From: Syntrophaceae bacterium
GTDB taxonomy: Bacteria > Desulfobacterota > SM23-61
Direction of reading: 5' to 3'
Assembly: GCA_003154025.1 (NCBI GenBank)
Contig: PMCE01000099.1
Coordinates: forward strand, 1-10,170
DNA: 10,170 nucleotides
Shown: in pieces, positions 1-6,905 of the stretch
Layout of the letters: each line of letters starts with the position of its first letter
Numbering within the stretch: the stretch's first letter is position 1
Made by a program: the position numbers and the translations under genes
The notes under the pieces: generated by a model
The model's database searches: none
What the model was told of the DNA's origin: nothing
What the model saw: only the letters and a program-made list of their open reading frames with translations

Positions 1-236
1 GGGCGCATGGTCCAGAGCTGGCTGCGGTACATCGTGGGATAGACGCCCCGGGTGAATGGATAGGTCCCGGGCTCCCCCAGGTCCCGTTGATAATCAAACC
101 CGGACAGGTCTTCCGGGCCGTAGGAGACCTTAACCGGCTCGCCAAAACTCGTGAAGGCTTCCCGTACTTTGGCCTTCTTCTCTTCTTTTTTCGCCGGAGC
201 TTTTTCCTTTTTCTCCGAACCCTCGGGAGCGCTCAT
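1..236 (-). CDS. Acyl-CoA mutase large subunit (methylmalonyl-CoA mutase family), N-terminal 78 residues, cut by window edge
   Basis: This is the N-terminus of a B12-dependent acyl-CoA mutase substrate-binding subunit, which rearranges the carbon skeleton of a CoA thioester (methylmalonyl/succinyl-CoA type). The ATG at 236-234 has a strong ribosome site (AGGAGGA, 242-248) 5 nt upstream. Residues 1-23 are a charged, Lys/Glu/Ala-rich tail. The conserved family start follows, with [20 protein letters not shown] at about 59-78, the signature before the barrel domain. The form '[13 protein letters not shown]' fits the separate-large-subunit clade, which includes archaeal-type methylmalonyl-CoA mutase and 2-hydroxyisobutyryl-CoA mutase, rather than classical MutB. 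The residues that set substrate choice and the B12 domain lie outside the window, so the exact substrate is open. It has its own promoter (352-379) and a leader of about 109 nt. Family assignment is confident; substrate is not. Confidence 0.9.
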   Translation of the reverse strand, partial: MSAPEGSEKKEKAPAKKEEKKAKVREAFTSFGEPVKVSYGPEDLSGFDYQRDLGEPGTYPFTRGVYPTMYRSQLWTMR

Positions 237-345
237 TCTCTTCCTCCTGTCACTCGGTGACTTTCCCCAATAATAAATAGCCTCTGACCCGGAAGGGTCC
301 AGGAATCGTTAATTCTCTTCTTTTGAGAGGCGACCTTAGAGGCCC
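237..345 (-). promoter_or_regulatory. Structured 5' leader of the acyl-CoA mutase mRNA
   Basis: About 109 nt separate the predicted transcription start (near 345) from the mutase ATG. The leader holds three small dyads. GTCAC-TCG-GTGAC (249-261) touches the ribosome site at 242-248. GACCC-N4-GGGTC spans 286-299. GCCTCT (280-285) can pair with either AGAGGC at 326-331 or AGAGGC at 338-343. The hairpin next to the ribosome site could modulate translation. No B12-box-like sequence is visible, so this is not a recognisable cobalamin riboswitch. Function is inferred only. Confidence 0.35.
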
Positions 346-351
346 ATTCAT

Positions 352-379
352 TCTATATTTTCCAAATTGGTATTGTCAA
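352..379 (-). promoter_or_regulatory. Sigma70-type promoter for the acyl-CoA mutase gene
   Basis: On the minus strand the -35 is TTGACA (379-374), a perfect consensus. A 16-nt spacer follows, then a -10 TATAGA (357-352). It lies about 116 nt upstream of the mutase start with no gene between. Sequence around it (AATGAAT just past the -10, CAATT within the spacer) is shared with the tctC promoter at 7333-7361. Confidence 0.7.
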
Positions 380-491
380 CTTTTGGCTTTGTTCGAAAGG
401 TGGGCGATTCGTCGTGTGGATGGTCGAGATGGAAGGTCCTGGAATTTGCCAGAAGATCTTGTCTAGCCGACCCCTCTCTGAAATCCCCCCC

Positions 492-818
492 GAATCCCCT
501 GAAGCGGTGAAAAAATTCAGGCAGCGGTTATTTGGGAGACCGGGGATACCCGGGGAAGGGGCAAGTTCACGCCGCCAAAACAGGCGCTGGTTTCTCCGTG
601 GGCGGCCCGGTTTTTAATTCACCGGAACCGGTGCGAGAATCATCCTGTTCTTATAAAAATATTCCCAAGTCGCCGGCGTCGCTCGGCGGAAGTCGGGGAA
701 GTGCTTCACGGTCATTCATCTCCCGCCGGGTTTTGGCGGCGTGAACTTGTCCCTTCCCCGGCCAACGAGAAAGGCTTTTGCCTCCCCCCTATTGAATTTT
801 TTCACAGCCTCAGGATTC
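492..818. repeat. MITE-like element with about 95-bp imperfect terminal inverted repeats
   Basis: This non-coding block has two inverted arms. Outer parts match: GAATCCCCTGAAGCGGTG through GAAAAAATTCA at 492-519, against the complement of 793-818, which shares GTGAAAAAATTCA exactly. Inner parts match better: 550-581 against the complement of 730-761 differ at one base over about 32, including CAAGTTCACGCCGCCAAAAC exactly. Outer and inner parts are separated by 30 and 31 nt, so the whole arm is conserved in length. The unique centre (about 590-723) contains a perfect dyad CACCGG-AA-CCGGTG (620-633) and no convincing ORF. The right end stops exactly before the PrpD-like gene's stop codon at 819-821. 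No target-site duplication was obvious. The flank 380-491, up to the mutase promoter, shows nothing recognisable. On the minus strand the element could fold and act as a transcript end. Confidence 0.75.
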
Positions 819-2225
819 TCAGGTAATGGCCGCCATCTCGGTTAGACTGCGAAGGGAATCCAACCTTTCCAACGATTCGATGGTCTCCATCAGTTTCCGG
901 GCCTGTTCCGGGGTCAGAACCCGGTGAACGCAGTCATGGAATTTTTCGGCGAGGTCTTCCCGGGTCAGGGGGTTGCGGGGCCCGCCCCGGTAATGCTCTT
1001 CGGATTTTCCCCGAAGAACCCTTCCGTCCTTCAGCTGTACCTCGATCAGGCTCACGATTTTATCGCTCCCCAGGGCATCGATCTCCGGGTCGATGACGGT
1101 TTCCACCTTATCCATCATCTCCTGAACGGAGGGGGTTTGGACGAACTCGTCGGTAAACTCCCCCATGCCGGCCTTCCGCCGGATGATCATGCTGGCCATC
1201 TGGAAGGGAACGCAGAACTTGCCCTGCAGGCCGGTCTGGGCCTTCTTGTACCGGAGCGGACCCTTGGGGGGCAAAAGATTGGAGCCGGTGGATACCTTCA
1301 CGCGCACCACATCCGCGGGCTGAAGATTATTCCGCACGACCAGGGTTTTCATCGCGTCCATCGCCGGATGGCCCACCACTCCGCAGGGGTAGGGTTTGAT
1401 GGAAACTCCGGGTTCAACGATGGAGAGCGGCCGCCCAAGCCTTCCGTGAATCCGCTCCGGATAGAACCCTCCCCCGAAGGCGTGAAAGAACCCCTTGTGC
1501 TCTTCCAGGGCGTTCGGATGACCTTCATACCCGGAAGCCGCCAATTGGGCGCAGACGATGCCGTTTTCCGCGGCCCGGCCCATGTGCAGGGGCTTTACCA
1601 TGGTTCCCAGGTTTACGTTGATTCCCGCAGCCATGCTGGAGGCGATCCCCAGGGCGCTGCGGACCCTTCCGGCCGGCAAACCCATCAGCCTGCAAACTGC
1701 CGCGGTCGCCCCGAAAACCCCGCAGGTGTTCGAGGTATGAAACCCGCGCAGCCAGTGATCGGGATGGATGCACTCGGCGATCTTGCATTCCACTTCGAAG
1801 CCGGCGACGAAGGCGGTGATCAGATCCCTCCCCGACAACCCCAATTTTTCCCCCATGGCCAGTCCCGCCGCCAGGGGCGGCAGAGTAGGATGGATCAGGA
1901 CGGACCGGTCAGGCTCGACGGAGAGGGCCGTGTCGTCCCAGTCCATGGCGTGGCCGGAGGTCCCGTTTACCAGGGCGGCAAGGTGGGCCGGCATTCGACC
2001 TCCCCCCTTGCCCAAAAGGGAACTTTCTTCCCGCCCCGCCACGGAGCGGGCGAATTCACGCACGATGCCGGTGCAGGTTTCCGTCGAGCCCGCCAGAATC
2101 ACGCCGATCCCGTCGATGATGCAGCGCTTGGCCGTGGTTATTACTTCCGGCGAGAAATCCTTATATTGGACCGCGGCCACGAAATCCGCCACTTCTTCGG
2201 TGATGCCGATTTTTTCAGTCTCCAT
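819..2225 (-). CDS. MmgE/PrpD family protein (2-methylcitrate dehydratase / cis-aconitate decarboxylase-like)
   Basis: At 468 aa it has the normal family length. MmgE/PrpD enzymes act on di- and tricarboxylic acids: 2-methylcitrate dehydratase, cis-aconitate decarboxylase, iminodisuccinate epimerase. Family landmarks are GHAMDWDDT (91-99), IHPT with His112, GFHTS with His163, TMVKPLHMGRAA with Lys211, and SIKPYPCGVVGHP with Lys277. These match the Asp, His and two Lys positions lining the active site in cis-aconitate decarboxylase, so an active enzyme is likely. The ATG at 2225 is preceded by GAGGGAGAT. It lies 205 nt downstream of a second PrpD-like gene and is probably the last gene of the tctCBA unit, although a repeat lies in that gap. 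The stop codon directly abuts the inverted-repeat element at 492-818. The substrate cannot be named; 2-methylcitrate is only one option, and no prpB or prpC is visible. Confidence 0.88.
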   Translation of the reverse strand: METEKIGITEEVADFVAAVQYKDFSPEVITTAKRCIIDGIGVILAGSTETCTGIVREFARSVAGREESSLLGKGGGRMPAHLAALVNGTSGHAMDWDDTALSVEPDRSVLIHPTLPPLAAGLAMGEKLGLSGRDLITAFVAGFEVECKIAECIHPDHWLRGFHTSNTCGVFGATAAVCRLMGLPAGRVRSALGIASSMAAGINVNLGTMVKPLHMGRAAENGIVCAQLAASGYEGHPNALEEHKGFFHAFGGGFYPERIHGRLGRPLSIVEPGVSIKPYPCGVVGHPAMDAMKTLVVRNNLQPADVVRVKVSTGSNLLPPKGPLRYKKAQTGLQGKFCVPFQMASMIIRRKAGMGEFTDEFVQTPSVQEMMDKVETVIDPEIDALGSDKIVSLIEVQLKDGRVLRGKSEEHYRGGPRNPLTREDLAEKFHDCVHRVLTPEQARKLMETIESLERLDSLRSLTEMAAIT

Positions 2226-2300
2226 ATCTCCCTCGGGCTTTATTGATCGTATCGTAACACTTTAGCGCTTTGAAACGGCCTTGCCAGAAATCTCTCCCGT

Positions 2301-2320
2301 CCTCCCTTTTCAAAGGGAGG
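2301..2320. repeat. Perfect CCTCCCTTT/AAAGGGAGG dyad between the two PrpD-like genes
   Basis: CCTCCCTTT and AAAGGGAGG are separated by two bases, giving a strong hairpin if transcribed (about 8 bp plus a small loop). A T-run (2326-2330) follows it on the plus strand only. For the minus-strand genes that cross it there is no U-tract after the stem, so it is a poor intrinsic terminator in the relevant direction. It resembles short intergenic dyads that recur in many genomes of this type. It may partly uncouple the two PrpD genes. Confidence 0.5.
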
Positions 2321-2366
2321 AGAGCTTTTTAGGGATTCAATGAAAAATTCTTCCGTTTTTTCCCCT

Positions 2367-2433
2367 GTGAAAAAATTCAAATTCAGCGAACGGGACGCCT
2401 CTCTCGTTGCCCGGGGCCCCTCGGGGAAGTTCA
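2367..2433 (+). repeat. Third, solitary arm copy of the 492-818 repeat family
   Basis: GTGAAAAAATTCA at 2367-2379 is followed after exactly 31 nt by CCGGGG (2411-2416), then AAGTTCA (2427-2433). The right arm of the 492-818 element, read on its complement, has the same three blocks. It has the same 31-nt gap, and CTCGTTG at the same place in that gap (2403-2409). This copy carries a 3-nt longer stretch before AAGTTCA. Here the inner end of the arm supplies the stop codon of the PrpD-like gene (2431-2433). No inverted partner is visible nearby, so this looks like a degenerate half element. Confidence 0.6.
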
Positions 2434-3792
2434 AGGCACGGAGAGCAAGCGGCGCAGCTCCCGCACGGATTTCAATTTCTCCAGGTCCCAGACCTTCTCC
2501 ACCAGGGCTTTCGACCGTTTTCCCAGGACCCCGTCGAGTAGGTCCAACGATTTCACCTCCACTTCCTCGCGGGACATGGGGTTGTCCGCGGTGCCGCGTA
2601 CCGCCGGGACCAGTTTCTCGAAAACCCGGCCGTCCTCCATCTGGATGCGGACCTGGCCGGGCCGTTTCCGTTCCAGCTCGGCGAACTTCGGGTCGCCGAT
2701 GAGGTTGACGCGAGCCTGCACGGCGCGAACCCGGGGGTCGGCCATGCGCTCGTAACTGTGGGCGGCCTCAAAAGTCAACCTGCCGTCCAGCAGAATGACC
2801 GAAACGAGGTATTGGCAATTGATGTCCGGCATGGCCCGGTTGTTCACCACCTGCGAACCCATGGGGGGCAGATGGACATCGATCTTTTTCACCCCTTGCG
2901 GGGTCAGCCTGTGCTGCTGAACCAGGTCGGTCATGGCGTCGGCGGCGGCCTGGATCGGCGAGCCGACGCAGAACTTTTTAATGTTGGTCACCGAAATCTC
3001 GTAGTGACTTCCCAGGTTGTCAATCCACTGGGGCAACTCATCCCTGGCGGGGCAGAAGATTTCCAGGAAATTGTCGCTCCCCGAAAAGATATCGTCCTCT
3101 CCCGTGAATCCATGCTTCACAAACAGGACGGAGGTGACGCCGTTCCGGGCGCCCATTCCGGCAAAGACAAAGGCTTTCTCCACATGCTCCTCGTCCCGGG
3201 GCCAGGAGGTAATGCCCGAAGCCTGCTGCCCCGTATAGGCCAGGGCATGGGAGACCTGGCGCGGGTTCAACCCGGCGAGGCTGGCCGCCGCCGCCATGGC
3301 GCCGAAGAGCGGGCCGATGGAGTGGGTGGCGTGGCCTTGGATGCGATACGTCCCTTTGCCCATGACCCTGGCGACCCGCGAGGAGAGGTCATATCCCAGG
3401 ACCACGGCCCGGAGGAAGGCCTCCCCGGATTGATTTTCCAGTTCCCCCACGGACAACGCCGCGGGGACGACGGCGCACCCCGGGTGGGTCAGGGAGGGGG
3501 CGTGAGAATCATCCGTCTCATCCGCGTGGGCCATAAAGCCGTTGACCATGGCGGCGTTGATGGCCGTGGTGAGAAAGTCCGTTCCGATGACCTGGGCTTC
3601 CGGCGTCCCCCCCTGTTGGCGTATGAAGTCGATGGCCAATCCGCCCGGTTTCAGCCGGGACCCCGAAACCATGGCCGCCAGGGTGTCCAGGATATGATGC
3701 TTGGCTTTTTCGGAGACGGCCTCCGGCAATGGCCGGCCGCCTGCCGCGGAGATGTAGGCGCTGAGGCGGCCTACGATGCTCTGCTCGGTCAT
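2431..3792 (-). CDS. MmgE/PrpD family protein, second and divergent paralogue
   Basis: At 453 aa it is full family length. I chose the ATG at 3792, not the one 21 nt upstream, because GGAGG sits 4 nt before it and falls inside the longer reading. Landmarks are AHADETDDSHAP (88-99, including Asp91, Asp94 and His97), LTHPG with His103, HATHSIG (154-160), HVEKAFVFAGMGARNG with Lys206, and IKKFCVGSPIQAAADAM with Lys272/273. The acid, His and Lys positions of the family are thus kept. It differs strongly from its neighbour at 819-2225 (ADETDDSH versus MDWDDTAL; CVGSPIQ versus CGVVGHP), so the pair is not a recent duplication and probably acts on different acids or steps. It starts 67 nt after tctA ends, consistent with co-transcription with the transporter. 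Reaction type (dehydration, decarboxylation, epimerisation) cannot be fixed from sequence alone. Confidence 0.88.
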   Translation of the reverse strand: MTEQSIVGRLSAYISAAGGRPLPEAVSEKAKHHILDTLAAMVSGSRLKPGGLAIDFIRQQGGTPEAQVIGTDFLTTAINAAMVNGFMAHADETDDSHAPSLTHPGCAVVPAALSVGELENQSGEAFLRAVVLGYDLSSRVARVMGKGTYRIQGHATHSIGPLFGAMAAAASLAGLNPRQVSHALAYTGQQASGITSWPRDEEHVEKAFVFAGMGARNGVTSVLFVKHGFTGEDDIFSGSDNFLEIFCPARDELPQWIDNLGSHYEISVTNIKKFCVGSPIQAAADAMTDLVQQHRLTPQGVKKIDVHLPPMGSQVVNNRAMPDINCQYLVSVILLDGRLTFEAAHSYERMADPRVRAVQARVNLIGDPKFAELERKRPGQVRIQMEDGRVFEKLVPAVRGTADNPMSREEVEVKSLDLLDGVLGKRSKALVEKVWDLEKLKSVRELRRLLSVP

Positions 3793-3812
3793 GATTCCTC
3801 CCTCCAGTATCA

Positions 3813-3853
3813 ATTTTCGAAAATCAATCTCCCCTCAGCTGTCGCGGGGGATT
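3813..3853 (-). promoter_or_regulatory. Dyads in the tctA-PrpD spacer
   Basis: The 67-nt spacer holds a stem AATCCCC/GGGGAGATT (3826-3853, one bulge) and, directly after it on the minus strand, a perfect palindrome ATTTTCGAAAAT (3813-3824). A U-rich tract is not clear, so full termination is unlikely. Processing or partial attenuation between the transporter and the enzyme genes is possible. This is inference only. Confidence 0.3.
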
Positions 3854-3859
3854 TTCATT

Positions 3860-5371
3860 CTATCCTTCTTCCAGAGCTTTCATCCACGAAACCACAAACA
3901 CCTTTAGGCTCCGGAAGATGTTCCAAAGGAATAAAAGACCGGCCGCCGCAACGAGCGTCAGCGCGATCGGGCTCTCCCAGAAAATCGAGAAAGATCCTCC
4001 GCTGCGCATCAGCGTCTGCCGGAAGGCGACTTCCATGGGGTTCCCCAGGATCATGGCCAGGATAAAAGGCGGCAGGTCGAACTTCAGTTCCCGGAAAACA
4101 TAGCCCACTACCCCGAAGCCCAGCAGGACTCCCAGCTCGAAGATGCTCGAGTTTACGGAATAGGTTCCGACCAGACAGATTAAGAGGATGATGGGAAACA
4201 GAATCCGGAAAGGGACCCGGAGCAGGTTCACGAAGATTCCCACCAGGGGGAGGTTTAATACGACCAGAATCAAATTTCCGATATACATGCTGGCGACCAA
4301 CCCCCAGAATAATTGGGGCTGCTGGGAGATGAGAAGCGGACCCGGACGGATCCCGTGGATCAGCAAAGCGATCATCATGACTGCAGCGGGAGGGCCCGTG
4401 GGGATTCCCAGGCCCAGGAACGGGATCATGGCTCCCCCGCTGGCGGCGTTGTTGGCCGTCTCCGGCGCGGCCACCCCTTCGATCCGGCCCTTCCCGAATT
4501 CCTCCGGCCTTTCGGCCAGCCGTTTTTCCACCATGTAGCTCACGAAACTGGACAGAATATGGGCCGATCCCGGTAAAAGGCCGATGAAGAACCCGATGCC
4601 GGACCCGCGGAATATGGGGCCCCAGGAAGCTCTCAGCTCTTCCCGCGTGGGCAGCAATTCCCGAATCCTGACCTTGTGGACGATCTTCACCAGGCTTTCC
4701 TTCGTGGAGGACAGGACTTCTCCGATCCCCAGAAGGCCCATGGCCACGGGCAGGAATCCAATCCCGTCATAGAGCTCTTTCACGCCATGGGTAAAGCGCA
4801 GGGTTGCCGTCAACGGGTCCATCCCGATGGCCCCGATCAACAGACCCAGAAAGATCATGGGCATGTTCTTGAAGAAGGAGCCGGTCCCCAGAGACCCGAG
4901 AAGAATAAAGGCAACCAGAAGGACGGAGAACATCTCCGCCGGGCCGAACTTCATGGCGAAATCCGCCAGGACGGGAGCCAAGAGCATAAGCCCGATCACG
5001 CTCAGAGTCCCCCCGATCCACGACCCCCACGCCGAGATGAAGAGCGCCGCCCCTCCCCTTCCCTTCAGGGTCATCTGGTAGCCGTCGATGCAGGTTACCA
5101 CCGAGGCGGACTCCCCGGGGATGTTCATGAGGATGGAGGTCGTCGAACCCCCATACATGGCCCCGTAATAAATGCCCGCCAGCATGATGATCGAACCCGT
5201 GGCATCAAGCCCGAAAGTGGCCGGAATCAAAAGAGTGATTCCCGCCAGGGGGCCGATCCCCGGAAGAACCCCCACCACCGTTCCCCAGAGGCAACCGACG
5301 AAACAGAGGTAAATATTCTGCAGACTCAGCGCGGTATGAAATCCGTTATAGATATTGGTGAGGACATCCAT
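3860..5371 (-). CDS. tctA: Tripartite tricarboxylate transporter large permease (TctA family)
   Basis: This is the large inner-membrane subunit of a TctABC importer, which moves carboxylates delivered by a periplasmic receptor using the ion gradient. At 503 aa it has the usual family length and is almost entirely hydrophobic segments. TctA signatures are VLPGIGPLAG (35-44), AGIYYGAMYGGSTTSILMNIPGE (65-87), RGGAAL (105-110), a second-half LPGSAHILSSF (266-276) mirroring the first LPG motif, EGVAAPETANNAASGGAM (298-315) and LGLGIPTGP (319-327). The second LPG repeat reads LPGSA, not the more common LPGxG, which may bear on substrate. The start at 5371 is preceded by a purine-rich GGAGAGAGGAG. 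It lies 34 nt after tctB and 67 nt before a PrpD-like gene, in operon order C-B-A. Confidence 0.95.
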   Translation of the reverse strand: MDVLTNIYNGFHTALSLQNIYLCFVGCLWGTVVGVLPGIGPLAGITLLIPATFGLDATGSIIMLAGIYYGAMYGGSTTSILMNIPGESASVVTCIDGYQMTLKGRGGAALFISAWGSWIGGTLSVIGLMLLAPVLADFAMKFGPAEMFSVLLVAFILLGSLGTGSFFKNMPMIFLGLLIGAIGMDPLTATLRFTHGVKELYDGIGFLPVAMGLLGIGEVLSSTKESLVKIVHKVRIRELLPTREELRASWGPIFRGSGIGFFIGLLPGSAHILSSFVSYMVEKRLAERPEEFGKGRIEGVAAPETANNAASGGAMIPFLGLGIPTGPPAAVMMIALLIHGIRPGPLLISQQPQLFWGLVASMYIGNLILVVLNLPLVGIFVNLLRVPFRILFPIILLICLVGTYSVNSSIFELGVLLGFGVVGYVFRELKFDLPPFILAMILGNPMEVAFRQTLMRSGGSFSIFWESPIALTLVAAAGLLFLWNIFRSLKVFVVSWMKALEEG

Positions 5372-5405
5372 CGAAGCTCCTCTCTCCTCCGAAAGGGCCT
5401 AACCA

Positions 5406-5861
5406 TCAAAAAGGCAAAAGCCCGGCCGGGAGTTGAACGGCCAGGAGTCTTTCGAAAAAAAACCAACTCCCGACTCCGAAGAGGACCGCCAACCCCAGGG
5501 CCGTCCACGGGCGGTAACGGGATACCCAGAGGAACAAGACGAGCAGGTACAGAAAGGAGGCGATTAAATAGCCGACCGGTTGAAGGGCCACGATGTAGGC
5601 CGCCGTTACCCCGGCAATCTGGAGCGGAGTCCTCAGGTTCTTAAGGATTTTACCCCAGTCGATCTTCCCCTCCTGGCTGCCTTTGGATCTTCCCTGGATG
5701 AACCATAAGACCCCTGAAAGAGAAAGTAGAGAAGAAAGCACGAGAGGGAAAACGCCGGGACCTGGTTCATTCCATTTACCCACGGGAAGCTGAAGGGAAA
5801 AAAAGAGCCCGTAAACTCCGACCGCCAGGAAGATTAGACCTCCCGCCCGTTCTCGAGTCAT
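5406..5861 (-). CDS. tctB: Tripartite tricarboxylate transporter small permease (TctB family)
   Basis: This is the small membrane subunit that partners TctA. At 151 aa it has the usual length. Hydrophobic segments lie at about 8-25, 37-55, 81-112 (probably two spans) and 117-136. The family's PGPGVFP motif (33-39, usually GPGxFP) sits between the first two. The ATG at 5861 has GGGAGGAAGG upstream. It begins 60 nt after tctC ends and stops 34 nt before tctA. TctB proteins diverge quickly, so the assignment leans on the motif, topology and place between tctC and tctA. Confidence 0.9.
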   Translation of the reverse strand: MTRERAGGLIFLAVGVYGLFFSLQLPVGKWNEPGPGVFPLVLSSLLSLSGVLWFIQGRSKGSQEGKIDWGKILKNLRTPLQIAGVTAAYIVALQPVGYLIASFLYLLVLFLWVSRYRPWTALGLAVLFGVGSWFFFERLLAVQLPAGLLPF

Positions 5862-5921
5862 ATCCGCCTTCCTCCCGGAACTTCTTTGGCTGAGGATGAT
5901 TTCGCTTTCCCCGATGTGTAG

Positions 5922-6905
5922 CTACTTCTTTCCTTTTTCTTCTTCTATCAGTACTTTGAGGAGTTTGGCAAATCTTGCGGATTCTTGTTCTAAATACTTG
6001 GACATCTCGTCGCCGTTCAGGTGAACAACTTCATCCCCCTGCCCCTCGATGATTTTGATAAATCCTTTATCCTGCGTCGCTTTCTCTAAAATGTCCTGGA
6101 GCTTTTCCACGATTGCCTTGGGAGTTTTCAGCGGGGCCAGAATTCCTTGCCAGGTAGGGAACTCGGCGTCAATTCCCAGCTCCTTGACCGTCGGGATGTC
6201 GGGGAGCAGACGGCATCTCTTATCGCTCTGAACGGCCAGAACCCTTAGTTTATTCCCCCGGGCGAGATACAGGGAAGAGGAGATGGAGGGGCAACCGAAG
6301 TCCCCATGATTGCCCACCAGGGCGGAAACGGCCGCTCCTCCTCCGGGATAGGGGACGTGCCGGACTTTCAGGCCCGTGGCTCGAATAAAGACCTCGGCGG
6401 AGAGGTGGGTGGCATTATACATGCCCCCGGAACAGAAGGCATAATGGCCGGGTTTGGCCTTCACCTCCCGGACCAGGTCGGCCACGGTCTTCCAGGGGCT
6501 GTTATAGGGCACGGCGATCAAAGTGGGGCTCACGGTGAAAGTTCCCAGGGCGGTGAAATCGTGGCGGGTAACGGCGGGTTTTCGCCCGTTGGCGATCTCC
6601 CATTCCACCGCGCCGATGTCGCTGGTCGAGCTCCCGGTCAGCGTATACCCGTCCGCAGCGGCCTGGGCCCCGGCGAGCATGCCGATCATGCCGGAAGCGC
6701 CCGGTTTATTGACGACCACGAAGGGTTTGCCGAGGACCTTTTCGGCGAAGGCGGCGAACGCCCTGCACTGCAGGTCGCGAGCTCCTCCGGGAGCCATGGG
6801 AACAACGATCGTGACGGGTTTGGCCGGGTAATCGGCCGCCAGGGGTGAAAGAACCAGGCCCGGTAGGAAGAACACCACCGCCATCAGGAATAGGATTCTC
6901 TTCAT
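5922..6905 (-). CDS. tctC: Tripartite tricarboxylate transporter substrate-binding receptor (TctC/Bug family)
   Basis: This is a periplasmic receptor that captures a carboxylate-type ligand for TctAB. At 327 aa it matches the family. Residues 1-24 form a Sec signal peptide (MKR, hydrophobic core, likely cut after LAA before DYP). The mature protein starts with the typical YPAKPVTIVVPMAPGGARD (26-44). The PGG-x-x-D loop and NKPGASG (66-72) normally contact the ligand's carboxylate in Bug proteins. Bug receptors bind very varied acids, so the ligand cannot be assigned. It is the first gene of the minus-strand unit, with GGGAGGGAAGGG before the ATG, a strong promoter at 7333-7361 and a long leader. 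The C-terminus ends in a Lys/Glu-rich tail. Confidence 0.93.
   Translation of the reverse strand: MKRILFLMAVVFFLPGLVLSPLAADYPAKPVTIVVPMAPGGARDLQCRAFAAFAEKVLGKPFVVVNKPGASGMIGMLAGAQAAADGYTLTGSSTSDIGAVEWEIANGRKPAVTRHDFTALGTFTVSPTLIAVPYNSPWKTVADLVREVKAKPGHYAFCSGGMYNATHLSAEVFIRATGLKVRHVPYPGGGAAVSALVGNHGDFGCPSISSSLYLARGNKLRVLAVQSDKRCRLLPDIPTVKELGIDAEFPTWQGILAPLKTPKAIVEKLQDILEKATQDKGFIKIIEGQGDEVVHLNGDEMSKYLEQESARFAKLLKVLIEEEKGKK

Noticed and set aside
237..345. Cobalamin riboswitch before the B12-dependent mutase
   Set aside because: The leader is short and no B12-box-like sequence or matching fold could be seen.
414..744. Small plus-strand ORFs in the left intergenic region
   Set aside because: They overlap the inverted-repeat element, lack ribosome sites and show low-complexity translations.
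924..2246. 440-codon plus-strand ORF
   Set aside because: It is antisense to a clear MmgE/PrpD gene. The translation has no family features and is rich in Gly, Pro, Arg and His, as expected for the shadow of a GC-rich gene. Similar shadows at 2758-4065 (+), 4676-5644 (+), 7537-8376 (-) and 9440-10012 (-) were dropped for the same reason.
2301..2330. Intrinsic terminator after the 2431-3792 gene
   Set aside because: The T-run follows the stem on the plus strand, the wrong side for the minus-strand genes. It is kept only as a dyad.
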